Of a DNA stretch of 64,000 nucleotides, positions 46,230 to 54,968 are shown piece by piece. The stretch spans positions 4,216,001 through 4,280,000 of the forward strand of contig NZ_CP132942.1 of the NCBI RefSeq assembly GCF_040359615.1. The letters are read 5' to 3'. Below the pieces are notes generated by a model, which was not told where the DNA came from, searched no databases, and saw nothing but the letters and a program-made list of their open reading frames with translations. Made by a program: the position numbers and the translations under genes. This DNA is from Tunturibacter psychrotolerans (GTDB lineage: Bacteria; Acidobacteriota; Terriglobia; Terriglobales; Acidobacteriaceae). How positions within the stretch are numbered: the stretch's first letter is position 1; each line of letters starts with the position of its first letter.

Positions 46230-47540
46230 CTAGTGATGGGGAGCAGTATGATGCACAGGAGCTTTCGCCGGAGTCTTCTTCGGCTCCACGATGGCTCCAT
46301 CGCTCATCGTAATCATGATTGGGCTGGGTGTGTAGGAAGCATAAGTACCACTAACTGTGACCTTCGCGGCCACGGCTGGTGGTGTCTTCAATGGCGCAGC
46401 CAACTGGAAGGTGAAGTCTGCCGTCTTCGACTGCACCGCATCATCCGAAACCGCAACTTGGAGTGCGGTATCGGAGACGGCAATCACGGTCGAATCCGGG
46501 AATTGGACCGACTTGCCCTTCATCGTGTCCCAGACCTTTGCCGCATCTTCAGGCTTACCGTTGGCGAGGATGAACTCCTTGTCGCTGATCGCCAAAGTGG
46601 AGAGGTCTGGAGTGCTCGAGATAACTCCGGCGACAATGTCAGCCGGCGAAGGCGCAGGCTTGATCTTGAAGTCAGCAGGTGGGACTAGATTCGTCTGCAC
46701 TGCAGCAGTGACTGCATCGTAGCCATCGTCGCCGCCGTGGTACTTCTTGTAGCAGAACTTCGCGAGCGGTAGCATCTGGCTCTTGTAAGGTTCAGGAGCA
46801 AACGCTGCAGCCCGGGTAGCGTACCAGGTGCAGTTCACATAGTCCGGTGGAGTTGATTGATAGTAAGCCTGGCCCAGAATAAAAGTGTCCTGCAGCAACG
46901 GGCCGGGTGTTTGCGTTTGCGCAACTGGAACACTGGCCAACTCAGCTTTGTATTCCGTGATCGCGGTCGCTGTATCCTTTTTGTTCAAGGCATCTTCCCC
47001 GATGGCGCTATCGAACACTGGAGTAGCAGCGTCCTTTACCTTGGAGAAGTCCGCATCGCTCATATCTGCCGGCTTGGTCACCGCGAGTCCCTTCTGCGCA
47101 AACTCGGCAGCCTTGTCCAATGCCGCCTGCTTCGCCGCCGGATCGGTCGCCTGTTCTCCCTGCTGCTTCCGGAAGTAGACCTCGAAGGTCAGCGCTCGTA
47201 GGTTGTTCGGATCGACCTGCAACAGGCGGTCCGCTGCATCGAGCGTCTTCGTTGGATCGAATCCGGCATAGGCCAGCATCAACTGCTCTAATACAGATGC
47301 CTTCACCGAAGACTGGGGATAAGCAGTCAGGTATTGCTCAAGCGCAGGAGCCTTAGTCTGCGGAGTCGACTGGCTAATTGCGTCGTTGTAGGCCTTGTAT
47401 TCGGCAGGGGACATCTGTACGCCGCCGCTCGTGGCTTGCGCGTTGGAACCAAGATTGACCTGGGTTTGTGCCACAAGAGGTCCAGAGACACCTGCCATGC
47501 TGGCGACCGCCAGGAGAGACGCAACGACTACCTTCTTCAT
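46230..47540 (-). CDS. Periplasmic TPR-like repeat protein
   Basis: A 436-residue protein. The ATG at 47540 follows GAGGAG and opens a signal peptide (KKVVVASLLAVASMAGVSGP, then LVAQ). The middle is helical with TPR-like units, for example LEQYLTAYPQSSVKASVLEQ and AADRLLQVDPNNLRALTFEV. A C-terminal domain of about 140 residues looks beta-rich (VIAVSDTALQVAVSDDAVQS), and the protein ends in a Lys/Pro/His tail (APVHHTAPHH). It is likely a periplasmic scaffold. I cannot assign a function. It stands alone on the minus strand. Confidence 0.75.
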   Translation of the reverse strand: MKKVVVASLLAVASMAGVSGPLVAQTQVNLGSNAQATSGGVQMSPAEYKAYNDAISQSTPQTKAPALEQYLTAYPQSSVKASVLEQLMLAYAGFDPTKTLDAADRLLQVDPNNLRALTFEVYFRKQQGEQATDPAAKQAALDKAAEFAQKGLAVTKPADMSDADFSKVKDAATPVFDSAIGEDALNKKDTATAITEYKAELASVPVAQTQTPGPLLQDTFILGQAYYQSTPPDYVNCTWYATRAAAFAPEPYKSQMLPLAKFCYKKYHGGDDGYDAVTAAVQTNLVPPADFKIKPAPSPADIVAGVISSTPDLSTLAISDKEFILANGKPEDAAKVWDTMKGKSVQFPDSTVIAVSDTALQVAVSDDAVQSKTADFTFQLAAPLKTPPAVAAKVTVSGTYASYTPSPIMITMSDGAIVEPKKTPAKAPVHHTAPHH

Positions 47541-47825
47541 TCCACACTCCTCAATAAAGCTTTCTTTCAAATGTGTCACCGATGCTTCCGGGGTCACTTG
47601 GAAATAAAACGAAGCACAGACCGCTCCCTGGTGCTTCGGCGTTACCCTCGCTGCGCCTAACCCTTCGGCCAAGCGGTTGAAGTGTTCGTGGCATCTCGGG
47701 ATGATGATGCGGATTATAGAAACGACGTTGTTCGAAACGCAAGCCGACTTCAACCATTAGGAGCAATAAAAGTGTTATACACGAACAATTGCAACCTGGA
47801 ACCACACACAAACCAACGGAAACAG

Positions 47826-47860
47826 AGACACCCTGACCAACTCGCGTCAGCAGGGTGTCT
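47826..47860 (-). terminator. Hairpin terminator after the His-rich pseudogene
   Basis: A perfect 10-bp inverted repeat (AGACACCCTG 47826-47835 with CAGGGTGTCT 47851-47860). Read on the minus strand it is followed by CTGTTTCC, which suits the His/Ala-rich gene just upstream. Confidence 0.6.
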
Positions 47861-47891
47861 GTTTTACCAGAATGAGCTACTGATGTGCGAC

Positions 47892-48071
47892 TTACTTCTG
47901 ATGAGCTTCGGTCGAGTGAGCGTGCGCCTGGGTGGAGTGTTCATGCGCCTTCACAGATGCTCATGGGCGGCTTCATGATCGCCCTTTGCCTGGTGCTCAG
48001 CTGCGGCATGGTCAGCCTTTGCTGCATGCTCGTGATGCTCCCGCTGCCTTCTTGTGCGCGTCGTGTGCCAT
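47892..48071 (-). pseudogene. Frameshifted His/Ala-rich small protein gene
   Basis: An ATG at 48071 with a strong AAGGAG ribosome site starts AHDAHKKAAG. That frame stops after 19 codons at 48012. Shifting by one base recovers a His/Ala/Glu-rich stretch (EHHEHAAKADHAAAEHQ), and a second shift recovers KAHEHSTQAHAHSTEAHQK ending at TAA 47892-47894. Removing one G from a GGG run and adding one base later would give a continuous protein of about 60 residues, like small His/Ala-rich stress proteins seen in many bacteria. It may be a true pseudogene or the result of two sequencing errors. Confidence 0.6.
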
Positions 48072-48400
48072 AAAATCTCCTTGTTGGAACCGTCCGTTTT
48101 GTTCCTCCCGCGAAGCTATGCGCCGTTCCCATTACATGCATCTATGCCAGTTAATATCTGCGCGATTCTCGCGATTACCATCCCATCAACACTAGAATTG
48201 AAGTTCAAGGGACTCGTTCACCTCATTCTTGTGACTCTCTTGCTCAACCTACCCATTTATGGTGTTTTGCCCGTCTTATCCACAACAGGTGGTGTTGTAC
48301 CCGTTGATTCCGCACCCAACCGCAGCTACAGTTGAACCAGTCCTATTCGACTGAGGCGAGTTCCCGAACACTCATATCGGTCCGCCCCGCAGAGGTGCAC
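48072..48400. other. Spacer upstream of smc
   Basis: A 329-base gap. It contains a single perfect DnaA-box match, TTATCCACA at 48276-48284, and a weak ORF (ATG 48144, 63 codons) with some likeness to small Pmp3/YqaE membrane proteins but no ribosome site. The smc promoter should lie here. Confidence 0.4.
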
Positions 48401-51400
48401 TTGCTCAAGCTCAAAAAAGTCCAGATCCTCGGCTTCAAATCCTTCTGTGATCGCACTGAAGTTCAGCTCTCCGGCGAGGGCATTGTCGCCATTGTCGGCC
48501 CCAACGGGTGCGGCAAATCGAACATCTCCGACGCCATCACCTGGGTCTTGGGCGAACAGTCCGCCAAAAGCCTCCGCGGTATCAAGATGGAGGACGTCAT
48601 TTTTGCCGGCACCCGAGACCGCAAGCCCACCGGCATGGCCGAGGTCTCGCTCACCCTCGTCGACCCTGAGGTCTACGACGGCGCCAACCTCCAGGACGAC
48701 CCTGAAATCGTCATTGACGAAAATCTCCCCACAGACTGGGATGAGACCACCCTCCGCCAGCAACGCGCCGACGAAACCGAGGAAGCTGTCGCCGAAGCCC
48801 AACCCGGCACCGTCGTCGAGGGCGAGGCCAATGGCCCCCAAATCGTTCAACCTCCAACCGACGCAGATGCGGCAGAACTCGCCAACCCAAACAATGTTGT
48901 CCTCAAGATTCGTCGCCGCAAGTTCGGCCGCGCTCCCGTCCGCGCCGGCGAACTCACCATAACTCGCCGCCTCTTCCGCTCAGGCGACAGCGAATACCTT
49001 CTCAACGGCAAGATCTGTCGCCTGCGCGACATTCAGGACATCTTCATGGGCACTGGCCTAGGAGGCGAGTCCTATGCCATCATCGGCCAGGAGCGAATCG
49101 GCCAGCTCCTCTCCGCAAAGCCGCACGATCGTCGATCCATCATCGAAGAAGCCGCAGGCATCACTCGTTTCAAGACGAAAAAGCGCCTTGCCGAACTGCG
49201 TCTCGAATCCGCCCGCCAGAACCTAGCCCGCGTAAACGACATCTTCGACGAGGTCACCCGCCAGATGACCACCCTTAAACGCCAGGCCGCAAAGGCCGAG
49301 CGTTACGGTGCGCTTCGTGACGAACTCCGCACCCGCCTCCGAGTTGTTCTCGCCAGCCGCATGGAACAGTTGGACATCGAGCAAGCCGCCACCACCGAGA
49401 AGATCGCCGCGCTCGCCTCCCAGATCGACGCTCAGGCCACCACCGTCGAAGCGATGGACGCCGAGCACACTGAGGGCGTCAACTCCGGCTACAGCCTCGA
49501 CCAGCAGATCCGCGAGGCCGGGGCGCAGGCCAATCAATCCGCTGTCGACCTCGAGCGCATCACAGCCCGTTCCGCCGCAAACGCCGACCGCATCGCCGAA
49601 CTCACCAACCGTCTCGCAACCGGCGCCGACGACCTCGCGCAGGCCCGCGAACAGCTCGCCAGCCTCGCCGCCGAGCTCGAAGAGCATCGAAGCTTTCTTA
49701 ACAGCGCCACAGCCGAGTCTGCCGGATCACGAGAGGCAGCCCAGAGCCATCAGGCTCAGGCTCAAGAGGCCGTCCGTGGCGTCGCCGCAGCCGAGCAGCA
49801 GGCTGAACAAAACCGCCGCTCAACCATGCAACTCGTCCAGCGCATAGCCCAGACTCGCAACGAAGAGGCTCAAGCTGCCGCAGCCCTCGCTGGCCTCGAC
49901 CGCGAAGCCGAGCGTCTTCTCTCCGAATCCGAGATCGCTAAGCAAGAACTCGAGACTCTCGGCCTTCAGCGTGGCCAGGTCAAAATGTCTTTCGAATCCG
50001 TTACCGAACACCTCAAGCGTCTTGAAGCTGAGATCGCTGAACTCCGTCTCCAGATAGAGGCCAATCGCAACGAGGAGTCTCAGTCCAAACGCCGAGGCGA
50101 TCAGCTACGAGGCGAAGTCGCGACCCTGACCGGCCGCCGCACCTCTCTCGAAGCCCTCATTCGCGAGCACAGCTATTCCACCGACACCGTTCGTAACCTC
50201 TTCAAGACCGACGCCTACAAACAAAACGCTGATGGCATGGCCGCTGTCGGCACTCTCGCCGACTTCCTCGAAGTAGACGGCAAGTACGAAAACGTTGTCG
50301 ACGAATTCCTCCGCGACGAGCTCAACTACGTCGTGGTCAAATCCTGGGACGCCGCGAACGCAGGCATGCATCTCCTGCAGACCGATGTCACAGGCCGCGC
50401 CACTTTCCTCGTACATCCCAACGACTCCCAGGCCAACTTCGCCTTTGCCGAAGGCATGCAAAGCGTGGCCCAGACCAACATCGAGGGAATCGAAGGAGTC
50501 GTTCCTCTCAAAGAGTGCGTCCGTGTTCTCGACGGTTTCGGTAAATCCCTCGAGGTCATTCTGCCCAAGCTCCGCGAAGGTTTCGTGGCCCCAGACTCCT
50601 ACACCGCCCGCTCGCTCGCCCTCTCGAACCCCCAAGCATTCTTCCTCTCTCCCAGCGGCGAGACCTTCCACAACGTCACAGTCACCAGCGGACGCCCCCG
50701 CACGCAGGGCCCCCTGGCACTCAAACGCGAACTCGCAGAGGTGCAGCAGAAGCTGGAAAAGGCCGAGCACGATCTGGCCCAGACCGACCGTGCGACAATC
50801 GAACTGCAGCACCAGATTGCCGCCCTCAGCGCGACGATTGAAAGCAAAACCCACGAACGACGTGACGCCGAGCGCGAGTCCGCAAACTCCGGAGCAGCTC
50901 TACGGCAAATGGAGGCGGAGGTCGCTCGCATTGAACGCCGTCTGCAGGACTGGGCACTCACCAGCGAACGCAATCGGGAAGCCCGCAATCAGAAAGCTGA
51001 CCTGATCGTGCGTCGTCAGCAAGAGGCAGCAGCCTTCGAGAACGAGCGCGGCACTTTGGAAGCCAGCTTAGCCGCACTTCAAGAGCAACTCGAAGAGCTA
51101 CGCGCTCGCCGTGAAGAGCTTCAACAGGGCGCAGCAGCAGCCTCAGCCGCACTCGCTGGGTTAGAGGAGCGTCGCCGCAACGCAGCCGCAAACTTCGAAC
51201 AGACAACGCGGCTCTACAACGGCCAAAACCAGCGAATCCAGCAGCTCGATCAGCAAATCTCGTCCGCCGGCGCAGAAAAACTCCGCCGCGAGGAAGAAAC
51301 CGCCGCGCTCACGGTCCAGCATGCCGAACTCTCAGAGGTACGTGCCAATGCCGTAGCTCAAGGCGCTCGGCTTACGGAAGAGGCCCACGGACTCCGTGCT

Positions 51401-52285
51401 TCTATGTCCGAACTCGACACGCGTCTCCGCACACTTCGTCATGAAACCGAAGCCCTTCGCGAGCAGCGCGCAACACTCACTGCACGCGCCGCAAAGCTCA
51501 CCTCCGACATCGAGCACATCGATGCCACCTGCCTCAACGACCTTGGCGCCGAAGCCATAACAATTCGCGAAGACCAGACCATCGTCCGCATCGAAGGCGC
51601 CGATCTTCACACGCAAGAGGAAGAATCTCGCGCCCTCAAGCAAAAACTTGAAGCGATGGGTCCGGTCAACATGATGGCCCTCGATGAGTACAACGAGACA
51701 GTCACCCGTCACAGCTTCCTCGAAACTCAACGCAAAGATCTGCTCGATTCCATCGAGAACACACAAGCCTCCATCAAGGAGATTGACGACGTCTCCCGTC
51801 TCAAGTTCGACGAGGCCTTCAAGGTCATCAACGAGAATTTCTCTGTCACCTTCACCAAACTCTTCGGTGGCGGTCAGGCCTTTATGAAACTCACCGATGC
51901 CGAAAACTCCAACGAGAGCGGCATCGACATCGTTGCCTCTCCTCCGGGGAAGAAACTTCAAAATATCCTACTGCTCTCCGGAGGAGAAAAAGCGCTGACC
52001 GCCCTCTCGCTCCTTGTCGGAATCTTCCAGTTCCAGCCCGCCCCCTTCTGCATCCTCGACGAAGTCGACGCACCACTGGATGAAACCAACGTAGGGCGCT
52101 TCGCAAAACTGATCCACGAGATGAGCGCAACCACTCAGTTCGTCGTAATCACTCACAGCAAACGCACTATGTCCCAGGCAGACGTCATCTATGGCGTCAC
52201 CATGCAGGAGCCAGGTGTCTCAAAGATTGTCAGCGTCAACCTCAACCGCCGCGACTCCACAGACAACCGCCGCGCCGTCGCCTGA
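48401..52285 (+). CDS. smc: Chromosome partition protein SMC
   Basis: A 1294-residue SMC ATPase that, with ScpA and ScpB, folds and segregates the chromosome. The head has Walker A GPNGCGKSN; the ABC signature LLSGGEKALTALSLL and Walker B PFCILDEVDAPLDE lie near the C-terminus. Two long coiled coils flank a hinge at about residues 530-670 (FLEVDGKYENVVDEFLRDE). An insertion of about 80-95 acidic, Gln/Asp-rich residues (about 88-183) separates AEVSLTLV from TRRLFRSGDSEYLLNG in the N-terminal head. The TTG at 48401 gives the family start LKLKKVQILGFKSF; an upstream TTG at 48332 is less likely. Confidence 0.93.
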   Translation: MLKLKKVQILGFKSFCDRTEVQLSGEGIVAIVGPNGCGKSNISDAITWVLGEQSAKSLRGIKMEDVIFAGTRDRKPTGMAEVSLTLVDPEVYDGANLQDDPEIVIDENLPTDWDETTLRQQRADETEEAVAEAQPGTVVEGEANGPQIVQPPTDADAAELANPNNVVLKIRRRKFGRAPVRAGELTITRRLFRSGDSEYLLNGKICRLRDIQDIFMGTGLGGESYAIIGQERIGQLLSAKPHDRRSIIEEAAGITRFKTKKRLAELRLESARQNLARVNDIFDEVTRQMTTLKRQAAKAERYGALRDELRTRLRVVLASRMEQLDIEQAATTEKIAALASQIDAQATTVEAMDAEHTEGVNSGYSLDQQIREAGAQANQSAVDLERITARSAANADRIAELTNRLATGADDLAQAREQLASLAAELEEHRSFLNSATAESAGSREAAQSHQAQAQEAVRGVAAAEQQAEQNRRSTMQLVQRIAQTRNEEAQAAAALAGLDREAERLLSESEIAKQELETLGLQRGQVKMSFESVTEHLKRLEAEIAELRLQIEANRNEESQSKRRGDQLRGEVATLTGRRTSLEALIREHSYSTDTVRNLFKTDAYKQNADGMAAVGTLADFLEVDGKYENVVDEFLRDELNYVVVKSWDAANAGMHLLQTDVTGRATFLVHPNDSQANFAFAEGMQSVAQTNIEGIEGVVPLKECVRVLDGFGKSLEVILPKLREGFVAPDSYTARSLALSNPQAFFLSPSGETFHNVTVTSGRPRTQGPLALKRELAEVQQKLEKAEHDLAQTDRATIELQHQIAALSATIESKTHERRDAERESANSGAALRQMEAEVARIERRLQDWALTSERNREARNQKADLIVRRQQEAAAFENERGTLEASLAALQEQLEELRARREELQQGAAAASAALAGLEERRRNAAANFEQTTRLYNGQNQRIQQLDQQISSAGAEKLRREEETAALTVQHAELSEVRANAVAQGARLTEEAHGLRASMSELDTRLRTLRHETEALREQRATLTARAAKLTSDIEHIDATCLNDLGAEAITIREDQTIVRIEGADLHTQEEESRALKQKLEAMGPVNMMALDEYNETVTRHSFLETQRKDLLDSIENTQASIKEIDDVSRLKFDEAFKVINENFSVTFTKLFGGGQAFMKLTDAENSNESGIDIVASPPGKKLQNILLLSGGEKALTALSLLVGIFQFQPAPFCILDEVDAPLDETNVGRFAKLIHEMSATTQFVVITHSKRTMSQADVIYGVTMQEPGVSKIVSVNLNRRDSTDNRRAVA

Positions 52286-52320
52286 TACCTCGACACGTGA
52301 ATCGTCAAACCCTTTGCGCA

Positions 52321-52356
52321 GCTGGAGCGGCTCACCACTCGCTCCAGCATTTTTTT
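52321..52356 (+). terminator. Rho-independent terminator after smc
   Basis: A perfect 9-bp stem, GCTGGAGCG at 52321-52329 and CGCTCCAGC at 52340-52348, followed by ATTTTTTT. It lies 35 bases beyond the smc stop. Confidence 0.88.
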
Positions 52357-52465
52357 AGCATCGTTGAAATCTTCTGTCCTGTCGGACCAAATCCGTTCCG
52401 GCGAAGTGGCAGAAATCCATAAGCCCTCTCCGCTCGTCCGCAAAAAGCAGCTAATCTAAAATGGC

Positions 52466-53098
52466 ATGCATATAGCGCTCACAACTGCCGTCCTTGCTCT
52501 GTTGACGGCAGCAATGCTTCTGTTGCGGTTTTTCTGGAACGGGGGCTCCCCTCGTCTCAGATTTGGCATCGTCACGGTGTCCATCGCACTGGTTCTGCTA
52601 CAGGCGTTCTTCGCAGCTACCAAATGGGGAACCATCTCCGATCGGCTGAACATCTTTATATTCTGGTTGGCTGTTGCCGCCTATGAGTTCCTGGTTCTTT
52701 TCTTCTCGCGACTGTCTCCGAAGTGGCTCACCACGCTCAGCGCTACCATCCTGCTAATCCCCGTCTTTGCATCGAGTATCGTTCTACCGCTTACCGAGCT
52801 CTTCGACCCTCCCTCTTACAAGACAGTGCCCGTCGGTGACAATCTTTTTTATGAAGTCAAACCGTGGGGCAACACGGGCGGCGGCAGAACGGGAGCCGAT
52901 CTTATCGTCTCTTATCGGCCACCCATCGCCCCATTTCTCCGGCACAAAATCCGAATCATTCCTTTCAACGACGGCGAGTGCAACTCAAGCGCAGCCGTTG
53001 CCATACCCTTTCCTTCTACGAAAACAGTCCTTGGCCGCTGTCCGGGTTGGTCCTCAGAGTCCGCAGGAACTGTCGACAAGCTTTTCCCTTTATCTTAG
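52466..53098 (+). CDS. Four-helix membrane protein of unknown function
   Basis: A 210-residue protein. The N-terminal 110 residues hold four hydrophobic segments, such as ALTTAVLALLTAAMLLLRFF and LSATILLIPVFASSIVLPL. The C-terminal half is soluble, with three Cys/Gly-rich patches (GKTGADLIV-type strands and RCPGWSSES). It probably lies in the inner membrane with the tail in the periplasm. I do not recognise a family. It is between smc and purC on the same strand and might be cotranscribed with purC. Confidence 0.65.
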   Translation: MHIALTTAVLALLTAAMLLLRFFWNGGSPRLRFGIVTVSIALVLLQAFFAATKWGTISDRLNIFIFWLAVAAYEFLVLFFSRLSPKWLTTLSATILLIPVFASSIVLPLTELFDPPSYKTVPVGDNLFYEVKPWGNTGGGRTGADLIVSYRPPIAPFLRHKIRIIPFNDGECNSSAAVAIPFPSTKTVLGRCPGWSSESAGTVDKLFPLS

Positions 53099-53156
53099 GC
53101 TGTTACTGGAGATTGCGGCCTGATCGCAAATTTCAAAAGGTGGTACCGTCGAACCA

Positions 53157-54068
53157 ATGCCAGCAATCATATTAGAGACCCACCTTGGATCGCTCCCTCT
53201 GACCGCACGCGGTAAGGTTCGCGATATTTACGCCCTCTCCGCCGACCAACTCCTCTTCGTCGCTAGCGACCGTATATCTGCGTTCGATCATGTCCTTGGC
53301 AGTGGCATTCCTTTCAAGGGAAAGATCCTCACTCGGCTCTCACTGTTCTGGTTTGATCTCCTCAAACCGATCGTCCCAAACCACCTACTCACGGCCGACA
53401 CGGCACACTTCCCTCCGGAACTCGAACCGTTTCTCGACCAACTCGAAGGCCGCAGCATGCTCGTCAAGCGAGCCAAGATGTTTCCCGTCGAGTGCGTCGT
53501 TCGTGGCTACCTCTCCGGATCCGGGTGGAAGGACTACCAGCAAACCGGTTCGGTCTGCGGAATCAAACTCCCTGCGGGCCTTCGCGAGTCAGACCGCCTG
53601 CCTGAGCCCATCTTCACGCCCGCCGCAAAGATCAACACAGGCGGACACGATGAGAATATCTCTTACGAAACGGTCCAGAAGACCATCGGCGAAAGCTACG
53701 CCGATGCGCTACGCACACTCACACTCCGGATCTATGAAAAAGCAACGGAGCATGCTGCCAGTAAAGGGCTGATTCTCGCCGACACCAAGTTCGAATTTGG
53801 CCTTACAACCGATAAATCGGGAAACGATCAGATCGTTCTCGCCGACGAGGTACTGACTCCCGACTCATCGCGCTATTGGCCGGCAGATTCCTACAATCCC
53901 GGACGGCCGCAGCCTTCTTTCGACAAACAATTCGTCCGCGACTATCTCGAATCAATCCACTGGAACAAGCAGGCGCCTGCTCCAGCGTTGCCAAAGGAGG
54001 TCGTATTCCGGACCAGCGAGAAATACCTCGAGGCCTATCGCTCGCTCACTGGCCGTACCAACCTCTAA
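53157..54068 (+). CDS. purC: Phosphoribosylaminoimidazole-succinocarboxamide synthase
   Basis: A 303-residue SAICAR synthetase, which joins CAIR and aspartate in purine synthesis. The family motifs are present: ARGKVRDIYALSADQLLFVASDR, VLGSGIPFKGKILTRLSLFW, MLVKRAKMFPVECVVRGYLSG and ILADTKFEFGL. The length of about 300 fits the longer, yeast/eukaryote-like group rather than the 240-residue E. coli form. It is followed six bases later by cvpA, a known purine-operon partner in other bacteria. Confidence 0.96.
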   Translation: MPAIILETHLGSLPLTARGKVRDIYALSADQLLFVASDRISAFDHVLGSGIPFKGKILTRLSLFWFDLLKPIVPNHLLTADTAHFPPELEPFLDQLEGRSMLVKRAKMFPVECVVRGYLSGSGWKDYQQTGSVCGIKLPAGLRESDRLPEPIFTPAAKINTGGHDENISYETVQKTIGESYADALRTLTLRIYEKATEHAASKGLILADTKFEFGLTTDKSGNDQIVLADEVLTPDSSRYWPADSYNPGRPQPSFDKQFVRDYLESIHWNKQAPAPALPKEVVFRTSEKYLEAYRSLTGRTNL

Positions 54069-54073
54069 GGCGA

Positions 54074-54610
54074 ATGAAACTCTTCGATTGCCTCCTGATC
54101 GCAATTCTGGCCTACTCAACCATCGTCGCCTTCATGCGCGGCATCATTCTCGAGCTCTTCTCCTTGGGCGGCCTGATCGCCGGAATTTTGATCGCCAGTT
54201 GGAATTACGGCCGCCTCGCCGCGTACCTTGAGCATTTCATCACCACACCCGCAACGGCAGAGATTCTATCCTTTCTCCTTCTCGTCATCGGAGTCATGGT
54301 GCTAAGCGCACTACTCGGCAAAGCCCTCAACCGCACCGCTCACGCTATCGGGCTAGGCTTCTTCGACCGAATCCTTGGCGCCGTCTTCGGCTTCGGCCGC
54401 GGGTGCCTCCTCGGAGTAGCCATCCTCATGGCCATCGCCGCCTTCATCCCTCATTCCACATGGATAGAAAATTCACAACTATCTTCCTATTTCCTTGCGG
54501 GGGCACATGCGGTATCCTTCGTTGTACCTTACGACCTTCAGCATAAGATTCTGGACGGCGCCGAGCATCTCAAGCACAACGTGCCCTATTGGATCAAACC
54601 GCTGCGGTAG
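54074..54610 (+). CDS. cvpA: CvpA family membrane protein
   Basis: A 178-residue inner-membrane protein with about four helices: DCLLIAILAYSTIVAFMRG, FSLGGLIAGILIASWNYG, ILSFLLLVIGVMVLSALLG and FGFGRGCLLGVAILMAIAAF. These match the CvpA family, first known for colicin V production. Its role in bacteria is unclear, with links to envelope stress. The ATG at 54074 begins five bases after the purC stop, and the longer upstream frame overlapping purC is an artefact. Here it forms a likely purC-cvpA operon. Confidence 0.88.
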   Translation: MKLFDCLLIAILAYSTIVAFMRGIILELFSLGGLIAGILIASWNYGRLAAYLEHFITTPATAEILSFLLLVIGVMVLSALLGKALNRTAHAIGLGFFDRILGAVFGFGRGCLLGVAILMAIAAFIPHSTWIENSQLSSYFLAGAHAVSFVVPYDLQHKILDGAEHLKHNVPYWIKPLR

Positions 54611-54661
54611 AGGCACAATGAGAGAGTGGTTCCATCAAGGAGCCGCCAGCGAGGAATAACC

Positions 54662-54940
54662 TTGAAGCGCGAAATGGACGGCTTGATCATGCAGATGCAC
54701 AGCGCCGGCATCCCTTACTCGGAGGCCGTTCGTCAGTTCAAGAAGCGCTACATCCTCGAAGTACTGGCGCACCATAAGGGTAACCAATGCAAGGCAGCCG
54801 ACGAGCTCGGCATGCACCGCAATACCCTCAGCCGCACCCTCGCTGAGCTTGACATGGACACTGCGCAGATCCGCAACGGCATGCGCCGCCCACCCAGAAG
54901 CGAGCGCCCCCACATTCAGAATATTGCCAGCGCCCGTTAG
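54662..54940 (+). CDS. Fis-type helix-turn-helix protein
   Basis: A 92-residue DNA-binding protein. The region SEAVRQFKKRYILEVLAHHKGNQCKAADELGMHRNTLSRTLAEL is a Fis-type HTH, equivalent to the C-terminal domain of NtrC-class activators, but no AAA+ or receiver domain is present. The N-terminal 20 residues are a short helix. Stand-alone Fis-like proteins of this kind usually act as small nucleoid or transcription factors. I chose the TTG at 54662 behind GAGGAATAAC, not the longer start at 54626. It lies between cvpA and the secretin-like gene. Confidence 0.8.
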   Translation: MKREMDGLIMQMHSAGIPYSEAVRQFKKRYILEVLAHHKGNQCKAADELGMHRNTLSRTLAELDMDTAQIRNGMRRPPRSERPHIQNIASAR

Positions 54941-54968
54941 CTTCCTCGCTCCGTCTAATCCGCAGTCG

